This document shows positions 8,689 through 18,086 of a DNA stretch of 59,221 nt, one piece after another; within the stretch, counting starts at the first letter, position 1, and every line of letters begins with the position of its first letter. The stretch is from NCBI GenBank assembly GCA_947447465.1, contig CANFKE010000027.1, forward strand, positions 1 through 59,221. The letters run 5' to 3'. The translations under genes and the position numbers were made by a program. Source of the stretch: Chitinophagaceae bacterium (GTDB taxonomy: Bacteria; Bacteroidota; Bacteroidia; Chitinophagales; Chitinophagaceae). Under the pieces are notes generated by a model, which was not told the origin of the DNA, ran no database searches, and saw only the letters and a program-made list of their open reading frames with translations.

Positions 8689-9666
8689 ATGAGCATTCGC
8701 AACATAGGTATATTAACATCGGGAGGAGATAGTCCTGGAATGAATGCGGCCATACGTGCGGTAGTACGAACGGGGGTATTTCTGGGGATGGAGGTATTCG
8801 GTATCCGTCGTGGTTATCAGGGTATGATAGAAGGGGATATTTTTAAGATGAAGACCACTGATGTATCCAATATCATTCAGCGTGGAGGTACGATATTAAA
8901 GACGGCCAGAAGCAAAGAGTTCATGACCGAAGAGGGAATGGCCAAGGCATACGCCCAGTTGCAGCAGCATGGTATTGAAGGGTTGATACTGATAGGTGGT
9001 GATGGTACCTTCAGAGGGGCCAATAAGTTCTTTGAAAGATATACTATTCCCGCTGTAGGCTTGCCCGGTACCATAGACAAAGATCTTTCGGGTACAGATT
9101 TTACAATAGGGTTTGATACTGCCGTAAATACTGCCGTTGAAGCTATAGATAAGATAAGGGATACGGCAGAAGCTCATGACCGACTATTTGTTGTGGAGGT
9201 GATGGGGCGTGATGCAGGTTATATAGCCCTGAATAGTGGGATAGCCTGCGGTGCCGAGGATATTCTGATACCGGAAATGGTGACCGACATCAATGAGGTA
9301 TTGTGCCGTATTGATATGGATGAACGTCGCAAAAAGACTGTTCATATACTTGTAGTGGCTGAGGGAGATGATTACGGTGGCTCTAAGAAAGTAGCGGAGG
9401 CCATTATGGATCGTTTCCCCAAGCTGGATGTGCGGAATTGTATATTAGGACATATACAGCGCGGTGGTGCGCCAAGCTATGCCGACAGGGTGCTTGCCAG
9501 CCGACTGGGTCATGCTGCGGTAACTGCACTTAGCAAAGGTACTACACAGGTGATGGCAGGTATTGTGAACGGAGAGGTAGTGTACACTCCGTTTGATAAA
9601 GTAATAAAAGGAACCACTCCCGTATCGGCAGATATGCTGGAGATGATAAGGGTGTTATCTGTGTAA
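8689..9666 (+). CDS. pfkA: 6-phosphofructokinase
   Basis: The 325-residue protein catalyses phosphorylation of fructose 6-phosphate to the 1,6-bisphosphate in glycolysis. Family motifs are in the right order: nucleotide-binding ILTSGGDSPGMNAAIRAVVR (residues 8-27), LIGGDGTFRGA (about 100-110), the catalytic PGTIDKD, and VVEVMGRDAGYIAL. GGDGT, rather than GGDD, points to an ATP- rather than pyrophosphate-dependent enzyme. Length matches bacterial PfkA (about 320). It stands alone, divergent from the TPR gene, and is followed by a very strong terminator shared with hemL. Confidence 0.96.
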   Translation: MSIRNIGILTSGGDSPGMNAAIRAVVRTGVFLGMEVFGIRRGYQGMIEGDIFKMKTTDVSNIIQRGGTILKTARSKEFMTEEGMAKAYAQLQQHGIEGLILIGGDGTFRGANKFFERYTIPAVGLPGTIDKDLSGTDFTIGFDTAVNTAVEAIDKIRDTAEAHDRLFVVEVMGRDAGYIALNSGIACGAEDILIPEMVTDINEVLCRIDMDERRKKTVHILVVAEGDDYGGSKKVAEAIMDRFPKLDVRNCILGHIQRGGAPSYADRVLASRLGHAAVTALSKGTTQVMAGIVNGEVVYTPFDKVIKGTTPVSADMLEMIRVLSV

Positions 9667-9678
9667 GTAGCACACATG

Positions 9679-9727
9679 TATCAACAAAAGGAGGCTCAAA
9701 CATCGTTTGAGCCTCCTTTTGTTGATA
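9679..9727. terminator. Bidirectional 23-bp terminator between pfkA and hemL
   Basis: Perfect inverted repeat: the left arm is 9679-9701 and the right arm 9705-9727, separated by a 3-base loop (atc). The stem core is AGGAGGCTCAAAC, flanked by A and T runs, so it can end transcription from pfkA (plus) and from the haem operon (minus). Confidence 0.9.
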
Positions 9728-9737
9728 ATAGATCTTA

Positions 9738-11030
9738 TTAATTATTCTTAAAGAACTTAGCTGTTACTTCCACCGTCCTGTCAATATCAGCAGTGCTAAG
9801 TGCAGTGCTGATGAACCATGTTTCGTATGCAGATGGCGGCAGGTAGATGCCTTCATTCAGCATCGTGTGGAAATATTTATTGAACAGGGCATTGTCAGCT
9901 GATGCTGCGTCAGAGAAATTATTTACCGGCATATCGCTGAAGTGCACACTGATCATAGATCCAAGTCTGTTGATGACATATGGAGTGTTGGCCGATCTCA
10001 ACGCTTCGTCCAAACCTTTATGCAGGTATGCTGTTTTCTCATCCAGTTGTGTGAAAATAGAAGGGTCATCTTTCAGTGCTTTTAGCATGGTGTAACCTGC
10101 TATCATTGCTATTGGATTACCGCTTAGGGTACCTGCCTGATATACATTGCCTAACGGGGCTATGTGCTGCATGATCTCCTTCTTGCCACCAAACGCACCT
10201 ACAGGCATACCACCACCTATTACTTTTCCGTAGGTGACCAGATCTGCATTGATGCCCAGCCTTTCCTGCGCGCCACCGGCAGCCAGTCTGAAACCGGTCA
10301 TCACTTCATCAAATATCAATACAATACCCTCTCTGTCGCAGATAGCACGCAGTGCTTCCATATAGCCGGGTACAGGAGGGATACAACCCATATTGCCTGC
10401 AACAGGCTCTATGATGATGGCTGCGATCTCACCTTTATGCTGAACTGCCAGTTGTTCTACTGCCGCAATATCGTTGTATGGAGCTGTCAGTGTATCCTGA
10501 GATACACCTGCCGTTACACCGGGTACTGTCTGTATATTGAATGTTGCTACACCGCTTCCCGCCTTTACCAAAAAAGCATCTGCATGACCATGATAGCAGC
10601 CTTCGAACTTGATGAACTTATTTCTGCCTGTATAACCCCTTGCCAACCTTAAAGCGCTCATGCAGGCTTCTGTTCCGCTGCTTACCATACGCACCAGATC
10701 TACATTAGGCGCCATGCTCTTGATGAGTTCGGCCATTTCTATTTCCAGCTCGGTAGGCGCACCATAAGAGGTAGAGTCTGCTACTTTATCGCGAATGGCT
10801 TTTACCACCGGCTCGTAAGCATGTCCCAATATCATTGGTCCCCATGAGTTGATATAATCTATATACCGGTTGCCATCGGCATCATACATGTATGCACCTT
10901 TGGCATTTTTCATGAACAGTGGAGTGCCACCTACGCTTTTAAAAGCGCGTACCGGAGAGTTAACGCCGCCGGGAATACTAAGTTGTGCGCGTTCAAATAA
11001 TTCTTTGCTCTTATTAGTAGTATATGACAT
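9738..11030 (-). CDS. hemL: Glutamate-1-semialdehyde 2,1-aminomutase
   Basis: The 430-residue PLP enzyme converts glutamate-1-semialdehyde to 5-aminolevulinate, the second step of C5 haem synthesis. It contains [19 protein letters not shown] near the N terminus, [36 protein letters not shown] (Asp241) and the PLP lysine in [15 protein letters not shown] (Lys269). Length equals that of typical HemL. It is the last gene of the minus-strand haem cluster, 40 bases after hemB, and ends at the shared terminator. Confidence 0.97.
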   Translation of the reverse strand: MSYTTNKSKELFERAQLSIPGGVNSPVRAFKSVGGTPLFMKNAKGAYMYDADGNRYIDYINSWGPMILGHAYEPVVKAIRDKVADSTSYGAPTELEIEMAELIKSMAPNVDLVRMVSSGTEACMSALRLARGYTGRNKFIKFEGCYHGHADAFLVKAGSGVATFNIQTVPGVTAGVSQDTLTAPYNDIAAVEQLAVQHKGEIAAIIIEPVAGNMGCIPPVPGYMEALRAICDREGIVLIFDEVMTGFRLAAGGAQERLGINADLVTYGKVIGGGMPVGAFGGKKEIMQHIAPLGNVYQAGTLSGNPIAMIAGYTMLKALKDDPSIFTQLDEKTAYLHKGLDEALRSANTPYVINRLGSMISVHFSDMPVNNFSDAASADNALFNKYFHTMLNEGIYLPPSAYETWFISTALSTADIDRTVEVTAKFFKNN

Positions 11031-11070
11031 GAATTAGTATTGATTTTATTGTAAATGAAAGGGTCAGCTT

Positions 11071-12048
11071 TTATCCATTTATCAGCTTTGCCGCATGTTT
11101 AGCATAATAGGTAGCTATGAGGTCGGCGCCGGCACGTTTGATACTTGTGAGTGATTCCATAACCGCCTTATTTTCGTCCAGCCAGCCCATTTTGGCTGCC
11201 GCCTTGATCATGGCATATTCGCCACTTACATGGTAAGCACTTACAGGCACTTCTACGCTATTTTTTACTTCACGAATAATATCCAGATAGGCCATGGCCG
11301 GCTTTACCATTACAATATCCGCTCCTTCTTCTACATCCATCAGCGTCTCCTTTATGGCTTCGCGACGGTTGGCATAGTCCATCTGGTAGGTCTTCTTATC
11401 ACCAAAACCCGGAGCGCTATCCAGTGCGTCACGGAAAGGACCGTAGAAGCATGATGCATATTTTGCACTATAGGCCATAATGCCGGTCCTGGTGAGGTTA
11501 TTCATTTCCAGTGCTTCACGAATAGCAATGATCCTGCCATCCATCATGTCACTTGGCGCAACAATATCTGCTCCTGCCTGTGCATGGCTCACACTCATCA
11601 ATGCCAATACCTCTACGGTGGGGTCATTGACTATCTCATTACCTTCCACTATGCCATCATGTCCGTAGGTTGAGAATGGGTCGAGCGCTACATCGGTCAT
11701 GACCACCATATCCGGGCAAGCATTCTTGATAGCTTTTATACTACGTTGCATCAGCCCGTCAGGGTTCAGCGCTTCTGTACCTTTATTGTCTTTCAGTTCG
11801 TCTTTACACTTAATGAACAGTAATACACTTTTTATTCCCAGCGACCAGAGTTCTTTTACTTCAACTACAGTAAGGTCTATGCTCATTCTGAAATAGCCTT
11901 GCATAGATGATATTTCTTCTTTTATTCCCGATCCTTCAGTAATAAAAAGAGGGGCAATAAAGTCTGCCGGCTTTATGATGGTCTCTGCTACCATGGCACG
12001 TATAGCAGGCGACTGGCGTAGTATGCGGTTTCTTCTTATGAGGTGCAT
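11071..12048 (-). CDS. hemB: Porphobilinogen synthase (delta-aminolevulinate dehydratase)
   Basis: The 325-residue enzyme condenses two 5-aminolevulinates to porphobilinogen. The two Schiff-base lysines are in MAYSAKYASCFYGPFRDA (Lys196) and IVMVKPAMAYLD (Lys249). The metal-switch region reads DVALDPFSTYGHDG, with Ala121, Asp123 and Asp131 where zinc-type enzymes have cysteines. This is the zinc-independent, magnesium-type pattern known from plants and Pseudomonas. It lies 72 bases after hemF and 40 before hemL in the haem cluster. Confidence 0.97.
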   Translation of the reverse strand: MHLIRRNRILRQSPAIRAMVAETIIKPADFIAPLFITEGSGIKEEISSMQGYFRMSIDLTVVEVKELWSLGIKSVLLFIKCKDELKDNKGTEALNPDGLMQRSIKAIKNACPDMVVMTDVALDPFSTYGHDGIVEGNEIVNDPTVEVLALMSVSHAQAGADIVAPSDMMDGRIIAIREALEMNNLTRTGIMAYSAKYASCFYGPFRDALDSAPGFGDKKTYQMDYANRREAIKETLMDVEEGADIVMVKPAMAYLDIIREVKNSVEVPVSAYHVSGEYAMIKAAAKMGWLDENKAVMESLTSIKRAGADLIATYYAKHAAKLING

Positions 12049-12120
12049 TGTGTTGTGTTTAGCTTTTGACCTTGTAAATCTCTGACTTTTAATTTTAAAG
12101 TAGTAATAAAGAATGGATCA

Positions 12121-13032
12121 CTATACCCATTCCTTCGGTTGGTAATACTGCATCATCTCTTCTTCTCTGCTTCCCGGTTCCGGAGTATGGTTATAGTACC
12201 AGCGTGCTCGTGGAGGCAGGCTCATCAATATACTCTCGGTACGTCCATTTGTCTTTAATCCAAACAAGGTGCCGCGATCATGGATCAGATTGAACTCCAC
12301 ATAACGACCTCTCCTTATTTCCTGCCAGAGTACCTCTTTTTCTGTATATGGTATATCCTTTCTTCTTTCTGCAATTGGTAAATATGCATCAAGGAATGCA
12401 TTGCCGTTGGCTTGCTGAAATGCGAATAAAGTATTTTCATCTGTTTCTTCAGAAGGACGCAGATAGTCATAAAATACACCCCCTATGCCACGCATCTCAT
12501 CACCGCGATGCTTGTTCACAAAGTACTCGTCACAATGCTTTTTATAACCAGGATATTTTTCTTTGCCAAAAGGATCCATTGCATCCTTTAGTGTTGTGTG
12601 AAAGTGAACAGCATCTTCCTCAAACAGATAGTAAGGGGTAAGGTCGCTACCTCCGCCAAACCAGCTATCCAGTTTTTTACCCTCTTTGTCATAGAGTTCA
12701 AAATAGCGCCAGTTGGCATGTACTGTAGGAACAAAAGGGTTGAGCGGATGAATGACCAGAGATAGTCCGCAAGCGAAAAAGTTGCTTTCAGGAACATTGA
12801 ATGCCTGCTGCATAGCTGCCGGAAGAGCCCCATGAACAATAGATGTATTGACACCTCCTTTCTCAAAAACATTACCATCTGCAATTACTCTCGATTTACC
12901 ACCACCACCTTCAGGTCTCACCCATGAATCTTCCACAAATTTTGCTTTCCCGTCAACACGCTCCAGTCCGGCACAGATCTGGTCTTGCAACTTGTGTATA
13001 TATGCTGTAAACTGACTTTTAATATCACTCAT
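12121..13032 (-). CDS. hemF: Oxygen-dependent coproporphyrinogen III oxidase
   Basis: The 303-residue enzyme oxidatively decarboxylates coproporphyrinogen III to protoporphyrinogen IX using O2. Recognisable motifs are WFGGGSDLTPYYLFEEDAVHFH, CDEYFVNKHRGDEMRGIGGVFYD and GRYVEFNLIHDRGTLFGLKT, followed by RTESILMSLPP. Its presence, and the absence of the radical-SAM HemN from this cluster, suggest haem made here depends on oxygen at this step, although a hemN elsewhere cannot be excluded. It sits between hemE (120-base gap) and hemB (72-base gap). Confidence 0.97.
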   Translation of the reverse strand: MSDIKSQFTAYIHKLQDQICAGLERVDGKAKFVEDSWVRPEGGGGKSRVIADGNVFEKGGVNTSIVHGALPAAMQQAFNVPESNFFACGLSLVIHPLNPFVPTVHANWRYFELYDKEGKKLDSWFGGGSDLTPYYLFEEDAVHFHTTLKDAMDPFGKEKYPGYKKHCDEYFVNKHRGDEMRGIGGVFYDYLRPSEETDENTLFAFQQANGNAFLDAYLPIAERRKDIPYTEKEVLWQEIRRGRYVEFNLIHDRGTLFGLKTNGRTESILMSLPPRARWYYNHTPEPGSREEEMMQYYQPKEWV

Positions 13033-13152
13033 TTTTTACTATTATTTTCCTTTTCAGGTAATGTCATTTAGTAAAGGATATTCTAGATGCCCATATGGGA
13101 GTTGGCTCTTTGAGCGCTATACATTTTCTGCAATAATAGCTTTAACGCTCTA

Positions 13153-14181
13153 CTATTGTCCATACTCTTTCACAGCATCAACAAACGCCCTTGCGTGATC
13201 AACAGGGATGTTGGGCATTATACCATGACCTAGGTTAGCAATGTAGTTCTTTGTTCCGAAGGCTTCTATCATAGCTTTTACTTCTTTCTTTATCTGAGGT
13301 ATAGGCGCCAGCAGATGAGACGGGTCGAAGTTGCCCTGTAGCGTTATGCTGCTGTTGGTCATGCTTCTTGCCATTTCCGGAGATACGGTCCAGTCGATAC
13401 CAATGCCTGAGGCACTGCTTTTGCTCAATGCCGGCAGTGCATACCAGCTACCTTTAGGGAATAAGATGACTGGAGCATATTTGCTAACGGCATCTGAGAT
13501 CTGTAATAAATAGGGCAGTGCATATAGGTTGAAGTCGGCAGGGCTGAGGCAACCTGCCCAGCTATCGAATACCTGTACGGTGTCTGCGCCGGCTTTAGTT
13601 TGCGCAATAAGATATTTAATCGTCACATCCGTTATTTTCTGGAGGAGTGCATGTGCCAGTTCCGGTTCAGAAAGACAAAACTGTTTTGCTTTATCCCAAG
13701 TCTTACTGCCTTTACCTTCTACCATATAGCAGAGAATGGTCCAAGGCGCACCTGCGAAACCTATAAGCGGAACGCGACCATTCAATTCTTTTTTGGTGAG
13801 GGATAAAGCCCCCATCACATATCCCAGTCTTTCTTCAACTTCGTTTGTGATCAGTGCTTCTATATCGGCCTTGTTTTTGATGACATTGGGTAGAGATGGT
13901 CCTTTCCCTTCTTCCATCAATACGGTCATACCCATTGCCTGAGGTATGACCAGAATGTCTGAAAAGATGATAGCCGCATCAACGCCTACCTGATCTACCG
14001 GTTGGAGCGTTATTTCACAGGCCAGTTCCGGAGTCTCTACACGAGTAAAGAAATCGTATTTGTTGCGCAGTTTGATGTAGTCCGGCAGATAGCGGCCGGC
14101 TTGTCTCATCATCCATACCGGAGGCCGGTTTACCTCTTCACCTCGTAATGCTCTTAATAACAGATCGTTTTGTAAATTCAC
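13153..14181 (-). CDS. hemE: Uroporphyrinogen decarboxylase
   Basis: The 342-residue enzyme converts uroporphyrinogen III to coproporphyrinogen III. Family motifs are [17 protein letters not shown] (residues 19-35, with the substrate arginines), [14 protein letters not shown] (Asp75), [19 protein letters not shown] and GNLDP-like GNFDPSHLL. The start codon is GTG (14181); the conserved block begins almost at once, and no in-frame ATG precedes it. It follows hemD by 15 bases, so the two are co-transcribed. Confidence 0.96.
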   Translation of the reverse strand: MNLQNDLLLRALRGEEVNRPPVWMMRQAGRYLPDYIKLRNKYDFFTRVETPELACEITLQPVDQVGVDAAIIFSDILVIPQAMGMTVLMEEGKGPSLPNVIKNKADIEALITNEVEERLGYVMGALSLTKKELNGRVPLIGFAGAPWTILCYMVEGKGSKTWDKAKQFCLSEPELAHALLQKITDVTIKYLIAQTKAGADTVQVFDSWAGCLSPADFNLYALPYLLQISDAVSKYAPVILFPKGSWYALPALSKSSASGIGIDWTVSPEMARSMTNSSITLQGNFDPSHLLAPIPQIKKEVKAMIEAFGTKNYIANLGHGIMPNIPVDHARAFVDAVKEYGQ

Positions 14182-14196
14182 TTGTATGTATGTTGT

Positions 14197-14910
14197 TTAT
14201 TTTTTTGTGTTGTTGAAGTAGTTGATGGCCTCATCCAATAATGCTTCTTTAGATGGGGTAGGGCATACAACTATCTTGTTGTCTGTTTCCAGCTTTATAG
14301 CCGCTGCGGTTGTGTTGCCTATAGCAAACAGCACGGTCTCAGGTGAGGTCGTATTCATACTAAAGAAGCTGCTGACGCCACTGGGACTATAGAACAGAAT
14401 GCCATTATGTTCCTTTTCTATGAAAGTGGGCTGTTCTACAGTTTTGTAAACAACTATCTCTTTAGTAATGATTCCTGATCTTAATAGTATAGATGGCAGG
14501 GTATCCATGCGTTTGTCGCCACAGAAGAAGATCACTTCTTTCACATCTGCAGACTCTTTTATTTTCCCTGCCAGTTCATCTGAATCTTTTGCCGAACCGG
14601 AAATGTAGCTTTCGTCAAAATACTGGAGTACAGCTTTTTTTGTAGCCTTTTCTATGCAGAATATCTTCCAGTCGGGTCTAACAAAAGACGGATGCTCACA
14701 AACAGCAAATACGGCACTGGCGCTGGTGAATACTACAGTAGCATTTTGTTGGTATGCAGCACTTATCTTTTCCCATACTTCGGTTTCATCAGAAATATCT
14801 ATTACCTGAATGAATGCCATGGTATTGAGCACAATGTTATGATCCAGCGCTTTGTTCAAAAGCGATTGCTCCAATGGCATTGTGCTGAGTATAGATATCT
14901 TATTGCTCAT
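14197..14910 (-). CDS. hemD: Uroporphyrinogen-III synthase
   Basis: I place the start at the ATG at 14910 (MSNKISILSTMP, 237 residues). It overlaps the end of hemC by 11 bases (ATGAGCAATAA); a longer frame to 14994 would run deep into hemC. HemD closes and inverts ring D of hydroxymethylbilane. The family is poorly conserved. Support comes from position between hemC and hemE, length, a two-lobed alpha/beta look, and late motifs NGILFYSPSGVSSFF and LFAIGNTTAAAIKLE, which match the conserved FTS-SAV and G-TA regions of HemD. Confidence 0.9.
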   Translation of the reverse strand: MSNKISILSTMPLEQSLLNKALDHNIVLNTMAFIQVIDISDETEVWEKISAAYQQNATVVFTSASAVFAVCEHPSFVRPDWKIFCIEKATKKAVLQYFDESYISGSAKDSDELAGKIKESADVKEVIFFCGDKRMDTLPSILLRSGIITKEIVVYKTVEQPTFIEKEHNGILFYSPSGVSSFFSMNTTSPETVLFAIGNTTAAAIKLETDNKIVVCPTPSKEALLDEAINYFNNTKK

Positions 14911-15820
14911 TTCTAATTTCGTGTAGTATTGCTTTGCCACCGTTGGCCAATAGTTCTTCAGCCGCCACTGTTCCCATTTGCTCATATGCATCAATGGCTG
15001 CCCGCTTGTTCACGCTCACTTTTCTTACTCCGTCCGTACTCAATATATTGCCTTCGAACACGATCTCGTTGTTGATGACCTGTGCCAATGCACTGATAGG
15101 GGTAGCGCATCCGCCCATCAATGCACGCAGAAAATCGCGTTCTATTTTGGTACACATGGCAGTGTCAATATCGTTCAGTGGTGCGCATGCATCTAAGGCA
15201 AAGGTGTCTTCCGCTCTGCAGGCGATCACAATAGCGCCTTGTGCAGGTGCGGGCAGCATCCAGTCTAGCTCAATGGCATTAGCAGGGCGCAGACCAATAC
15301 GCTCCAGCCCTGCGGCTGCGAATATAGCTCCGTGCCAGTTGTTCTCATTGACTTTTCTCAGGCGTGTGTTCACATTTCCGCGCAGGTTTTCCAACACTGT
15401 TCCCGGATAGCGGTTCAGCCATTGTGCTTTACGGCGAATACTACTTGTAGCGATCAGTTGTGTTACTGAAGAGTCATTGAGAAATGCGGTGTCTGACTTA
15501 GGAACGAGCAGATCTTTATAGGATGCACGTGGTAAGACAGCTGCCTGAACTATGCCTTTCGCCATTGCTGTCGGCACGTCCTTCATAGAATGTACTGCAA
15601 TGTCAATAGTGCCTTTGAGTAGTGCTATGTCTAGTGCTTTGGTGAAAATACCTTGTACCCCTATCTCATAGAGTGGGGTCTGGAGGTCTGTATCACCTTC
15701 GCTTTTAATAAAAACAAGTTCTGTAGGGAATCCTCTGTCTTGCAGCCTGTTCTTTACATTGGTGGCTTGCCATACGGCCAGTTCGCTTTCGCGGGTGCCT
15801 ATCTTTATTATCTTATCCAT
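14900..15820 (-). CDS. hemC: Hydroxymethylbilane synthase (porphobilinogen deaminase)
   Basis: The 306-residue enzyme polymerises four porphobilinogens into hydroxymethylbilane. It begins IIKIGTRESELAVWQA and contains DIAVHSMKDVPT, SSIRRKAQWL and ENLRGNVNTRLRK. The dipyrromethane-cofactor cysteine is in RALMGGCATPISA (Cys238). Its start overlaps the hemA stop by 8 bases (ATGGATAA), and its end overlaps hemD by 11, so three genes are translationally coupled. Confidence 0.97.
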   Translation of the reverse strand: MDKIIKIGTRESELAVWQATNVKNRLQDRGFPTELVFIKSEGDTDLQTPLYEIGVQGIFTKALDIALLKGTIDIAVHSMKDVPTAMAKGIVQAAVLPRASYKDLLVPKSDTAFLNDSSVTQLIATSSIRRKAQWLNRYPGTVLENLRGNVNTRLRKVNENNWHGAIFAAAGLERIGLRPANAIELDWMLPAPAQGAIVIACRAEDTFALDACAPLNDIDTAMCTKIERDFLRALMGGCATPISALAQVINNEIVFEGNILSTDGVRKVSVNKRAAIDAYEQMGTVAAEELLANGGKAILHEIRNEQ

Positions 15821-17042
15821 GATGGGCTATAAAATCATTGATGGCTTCTATGTAGTGACAGCCTGCAGCATTGTTGCGGCGCATTTTGGTAGCCATCACG
15901 TTGATCACGCTTTGTATGGTTTCTTCTTTACTGATCGTTTCCTTGGTAGTGGTATTGACAAGTAGTGACGCATCTATCTGAATTGTTTTCAGCTTGTCTT
16001 TTACTTCTTTAAGTACCGGCACATTTTTACGCATCTGATGCCATTCCTTGAACTCTGCTATGTGCTCCTGAATAATTGCCAATGCTTTCGGCACTTCAGC
16101 CCTTCTGTTTTCTAAAGTCTCATCCTTTATTTTAGAAAGTACATCTACATTCACAACCGTTATTCCATCCAGTAATTCGCATCCGCTTTCTACATTGCAG
16201 GGTACTGAAAGGTCTATTACCAGCTTGCTGCCGTTGTTGGTCAGGTTTTCTTTTAAAATGATGGGGTCGCTTGCATTGGTAGATACGATCACAATGTCTG
16301 CACCCTTTAGCTCATTTTCAAGATCTTCAATACGAGCTGATCTTAGTTTAAGATCGGCAGCCAGATTGGCCGCGGTCTCATAAGTTCTGTTGATAAGGGT
16401 AATGTTATGCGTGCCAAGGTAGTGTATCAGGTTCAAACAGGTGCTTCTGCCAATTTTACCTGTACCTAGCAATACTATATTCTTGTTCTTAATGTCTTCT
16501 ACATGCTGCTTGATGTATTGTATAGCGGCAAAGGATACGGAAACAGTACCTCCGCTTAATGAAGTGTGCGTTTTTACAGCTTTAGATGACTGTAATACAC
16601 AATTCACTAATCGCTCCATGAATGCACCAACAAATCCTTTTGCTTTTGCTTGTTTTACAGCTATTTTTATTTGTCCCAGTATCTCGTAGTCGCCCAATAT
16701 CTGGCTATCGAGGCCGGCAGCTACCTGAAAGAGATGCTCGATGGCAGGTGTCCCATTTTTCAGATAAGCGATCTGTGTAAATGTTTCTCTGTTGCCCTCA
16801 CATACACTTAAGAGTAGTTCTGTAAGCTGGTCTGAATTGTTGGCGATGCCATAGATCTCAGTTCGATTGCAGGTAGAGAGTATGAATAATTCTTTCAATC
16901 CGTATTCGGGAGCTTTTTCCAGCAGTTGCGCGTATTGGTCGTTGTTAATAGCAAAAGACCCACGAACGCTCGCATCGGTTTTCTTGTAGTTGATACCTAC
17001 AACCCAAAAGCCTTGAATATTTTGTGTGTCTCCGGTTAGCAT
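15813..17042 (-). CDS. hemA: Glutamyl-tRNA reductase
   Basis: The 409-residue enzyme reduces glutamyl-tRNA(Glu) to glutamate-1-semialdehyde with NADPH, the entry and usual control step of the C5 pathway. The catalytic cysteine is in ILSTCNRTEIY (Cys58). AAGLDSQILGDYEILGQIK and the NADPH-binding NIVLLGTGKIGRSTCLNL follow, then a C-terminal dimerisation helix. It is the first gene of the haem cluster, with a -7-like box 25-32 bases upstream. No riboswitch-like structure was seen ahead of it. Confidence 0.97.
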   Translation of the reverse strand: MLTGDTQNIQGFWVVGINYKKTDASVRGSFAINNDQYAQLLEKAPEYGLKELFILSTCNRTEIYGIANNSDQLTELLLSVCEGNRETFTQIAYLKNGTPAIEHLFQVAAGLDSQILGDYEILGQIKIAVKQAKAKGFVGAFMERLVNCVLQSSKAVKTHTSLSGGTVSVSFAAIQYIKQHVEDIKNKNIVLLGTGKIGRSTCLNLIHYLGTHNITLINRTYETAANLAADLKLRSARIEDLENELKGADIVIVSTNASDPIILKENLTNNGSKLVIDLSVPCNVESGCELLDGITVVNVDVLSKIKDETLENRRAEVPKALAIIQEHIAEFKEWHQMRKNVPVLKEVKDKLKTIQIDASLLVNTTTKETISKEETIQSVINVMATKMRRNNAAGCHYIEAINDFIAHHG

Positions 17043-17066
17043 TTATTATGTTCAGAATCTCCGGGA

Positions 17067-17074
17067 CAAAGGTA
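17067..17074 (-). promoter_or_regulatory. Candidate -7 box of the haem operon
   Basis: The minus strand reads TACCTTTG, matching TAnnTTTG, 25 bases before the hemA ATG. The expected -33 TTG is not obvious, so this is a motif match only. Confidence 0.4.
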
Positions 17075-17235
17075 CTTTCTCAATTTTCATCAGGCGACTT
17101 TGCGTGTCATGTGTCCGTCATTTTAAACACTGATAAACGTCATTTTTCTGTATGACCGAAAATTTCTTTTGTTCATATGTGGCTATTTAAGCAAGTGTAA
17201 TATGGTGGAAAATGATCATATTGCATAGCATTAAT

Positions 17236-17264
17236 ATAAAAGCCCCTCAATAAGGGGCTTTTAT
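17236..17264 (-). terminator. Terminator after the DsbA-like gene
   Basis: A 12-bp perfect stem, ATAAAAGCCCCT (17236-17247) with AGGGGCTTTTAT (17253-17264), with loop caata. It lies just downstream of the minus-strand DsbA-like gene and would insulate the haem promoter from it. Confidence 0.8.
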
Positions 17265-17316
17265 AGAGTCGTTCTTCAGTCTGCCAACGGAGGGACATTC
17301 GTTTTTTTCATTCCAA

Positions 17317-18021
17317 CTATGCAGGATCACATCCGTCGGGTGTGCATACCGCACCGTCTGTTGTGTTCAACTGCTTGTTGTCTTGTTCCAGTTCATTCCA
17401 GGTGGTATTCAGCGCCTGTAAGAATGTTTCTGCCGGTTGAGCTCCCGATACTGCATATTTTCTACCCAAGACAAAGAATGGCACACCCCTTACTCCTACC
17501 TGTTGCGCTTCGTAAATATCCTGTTCCACATCGGCTGCATAATCATTGCCGGCCAGCATATCGGCTACCTCTGCTCTGTCAAGCCCCATCTCTGTTCCTA
17601 TTTCTATCAATGTGGCATGGTCGGCAGTGTTTTTACCTTCAGTAAAGTAAGCGGCAAATATCCTTTCTTCTGCAGCATCCTGTACACCATGTCTCTTGGC
17701 CATGTGCGATAGCCTGTGCGCATCAAAAGAATTGGCTACCACGGCTTTGTCAAGGTGATAGGTCAGTCCTGATTCTTTGGCCATTTCCGTTACATGGTCA
17801 TTCATTTCTTTAGCCTTTTGCAAGGTCCATCCCTTGGCTTCTGCCAGGTATTGGTTGATATTCTTGCCGGCTTCGGTCTTCATGTCAGGGTTCAACTGGA
17901 AACTCTTCCAGGTGATCTCTACTTTATCTTTATGTGGAAACTTTTCCAGTGCCGCTTCCATTTTTCGTTTGCCTATGTAGCAAAACGGGCACATCACATC
18001 ACTCCATATCTCTACTTGCAT
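17317..18021 (-). CDS. DsbA-family oxidoreductase, FrnE-like
   Basis: The start at 18021 (MQVEIWSDVMC, 234 residues) fits the family; ATGs at 18027 and 18081 also exist in frame. A thioredoxin-fold protein with the active-site pair CPFC at residues 11-14 opens the sequence, followed by the helical insertion typical of the FrnE branch (AVVANSFDAHRLSHMAKRHG). The cis-proline loop is GVRGVPFFVLG. No signal peptide is seen, so it should act in the cytoplasm. FrnE-type proteins are linked to disulfide handling in oxidative stress. It follows yceI by 65 bases, downstream of a divergent HxlR regulator, suggesting a small redox unit. Confidence 0.88.
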   Translation of the reverse strand: MQVEIWSDVMCPFCYIGKRKMEAALEKFPHKDKVEITWKSFQLNPDMKTEAGKNINQYLAEAKGWTLQKAKEMNDHVTEMAKESGLTYHLDKAVVANSFDAHRLSHMAKRHGVQDAAEERIFAAYFTEGKNTADHATLIEIGTEMGLDRAEVADMLAGNDYAADVEQDIYEAQQVGVRGVPFFVLGRKYAVSGAQPAETFLQALNTTWNELEQDNKQLNTTDGAVCTPDGCDPA

Positions 18022-18086
18022 ATGCATGTTATTATATCGTAAATATACTTTGTTTTCATTTCCGGGAGCAGAGTGAGACAAGTCTG

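Noticed and set aside
17043..17235. A riboswitch or haem-responsive leader ahead of hemA
   Set aside because: The sequence between the DsbA-like terminator and hemA shows no stable conserved fold that I can recognise.
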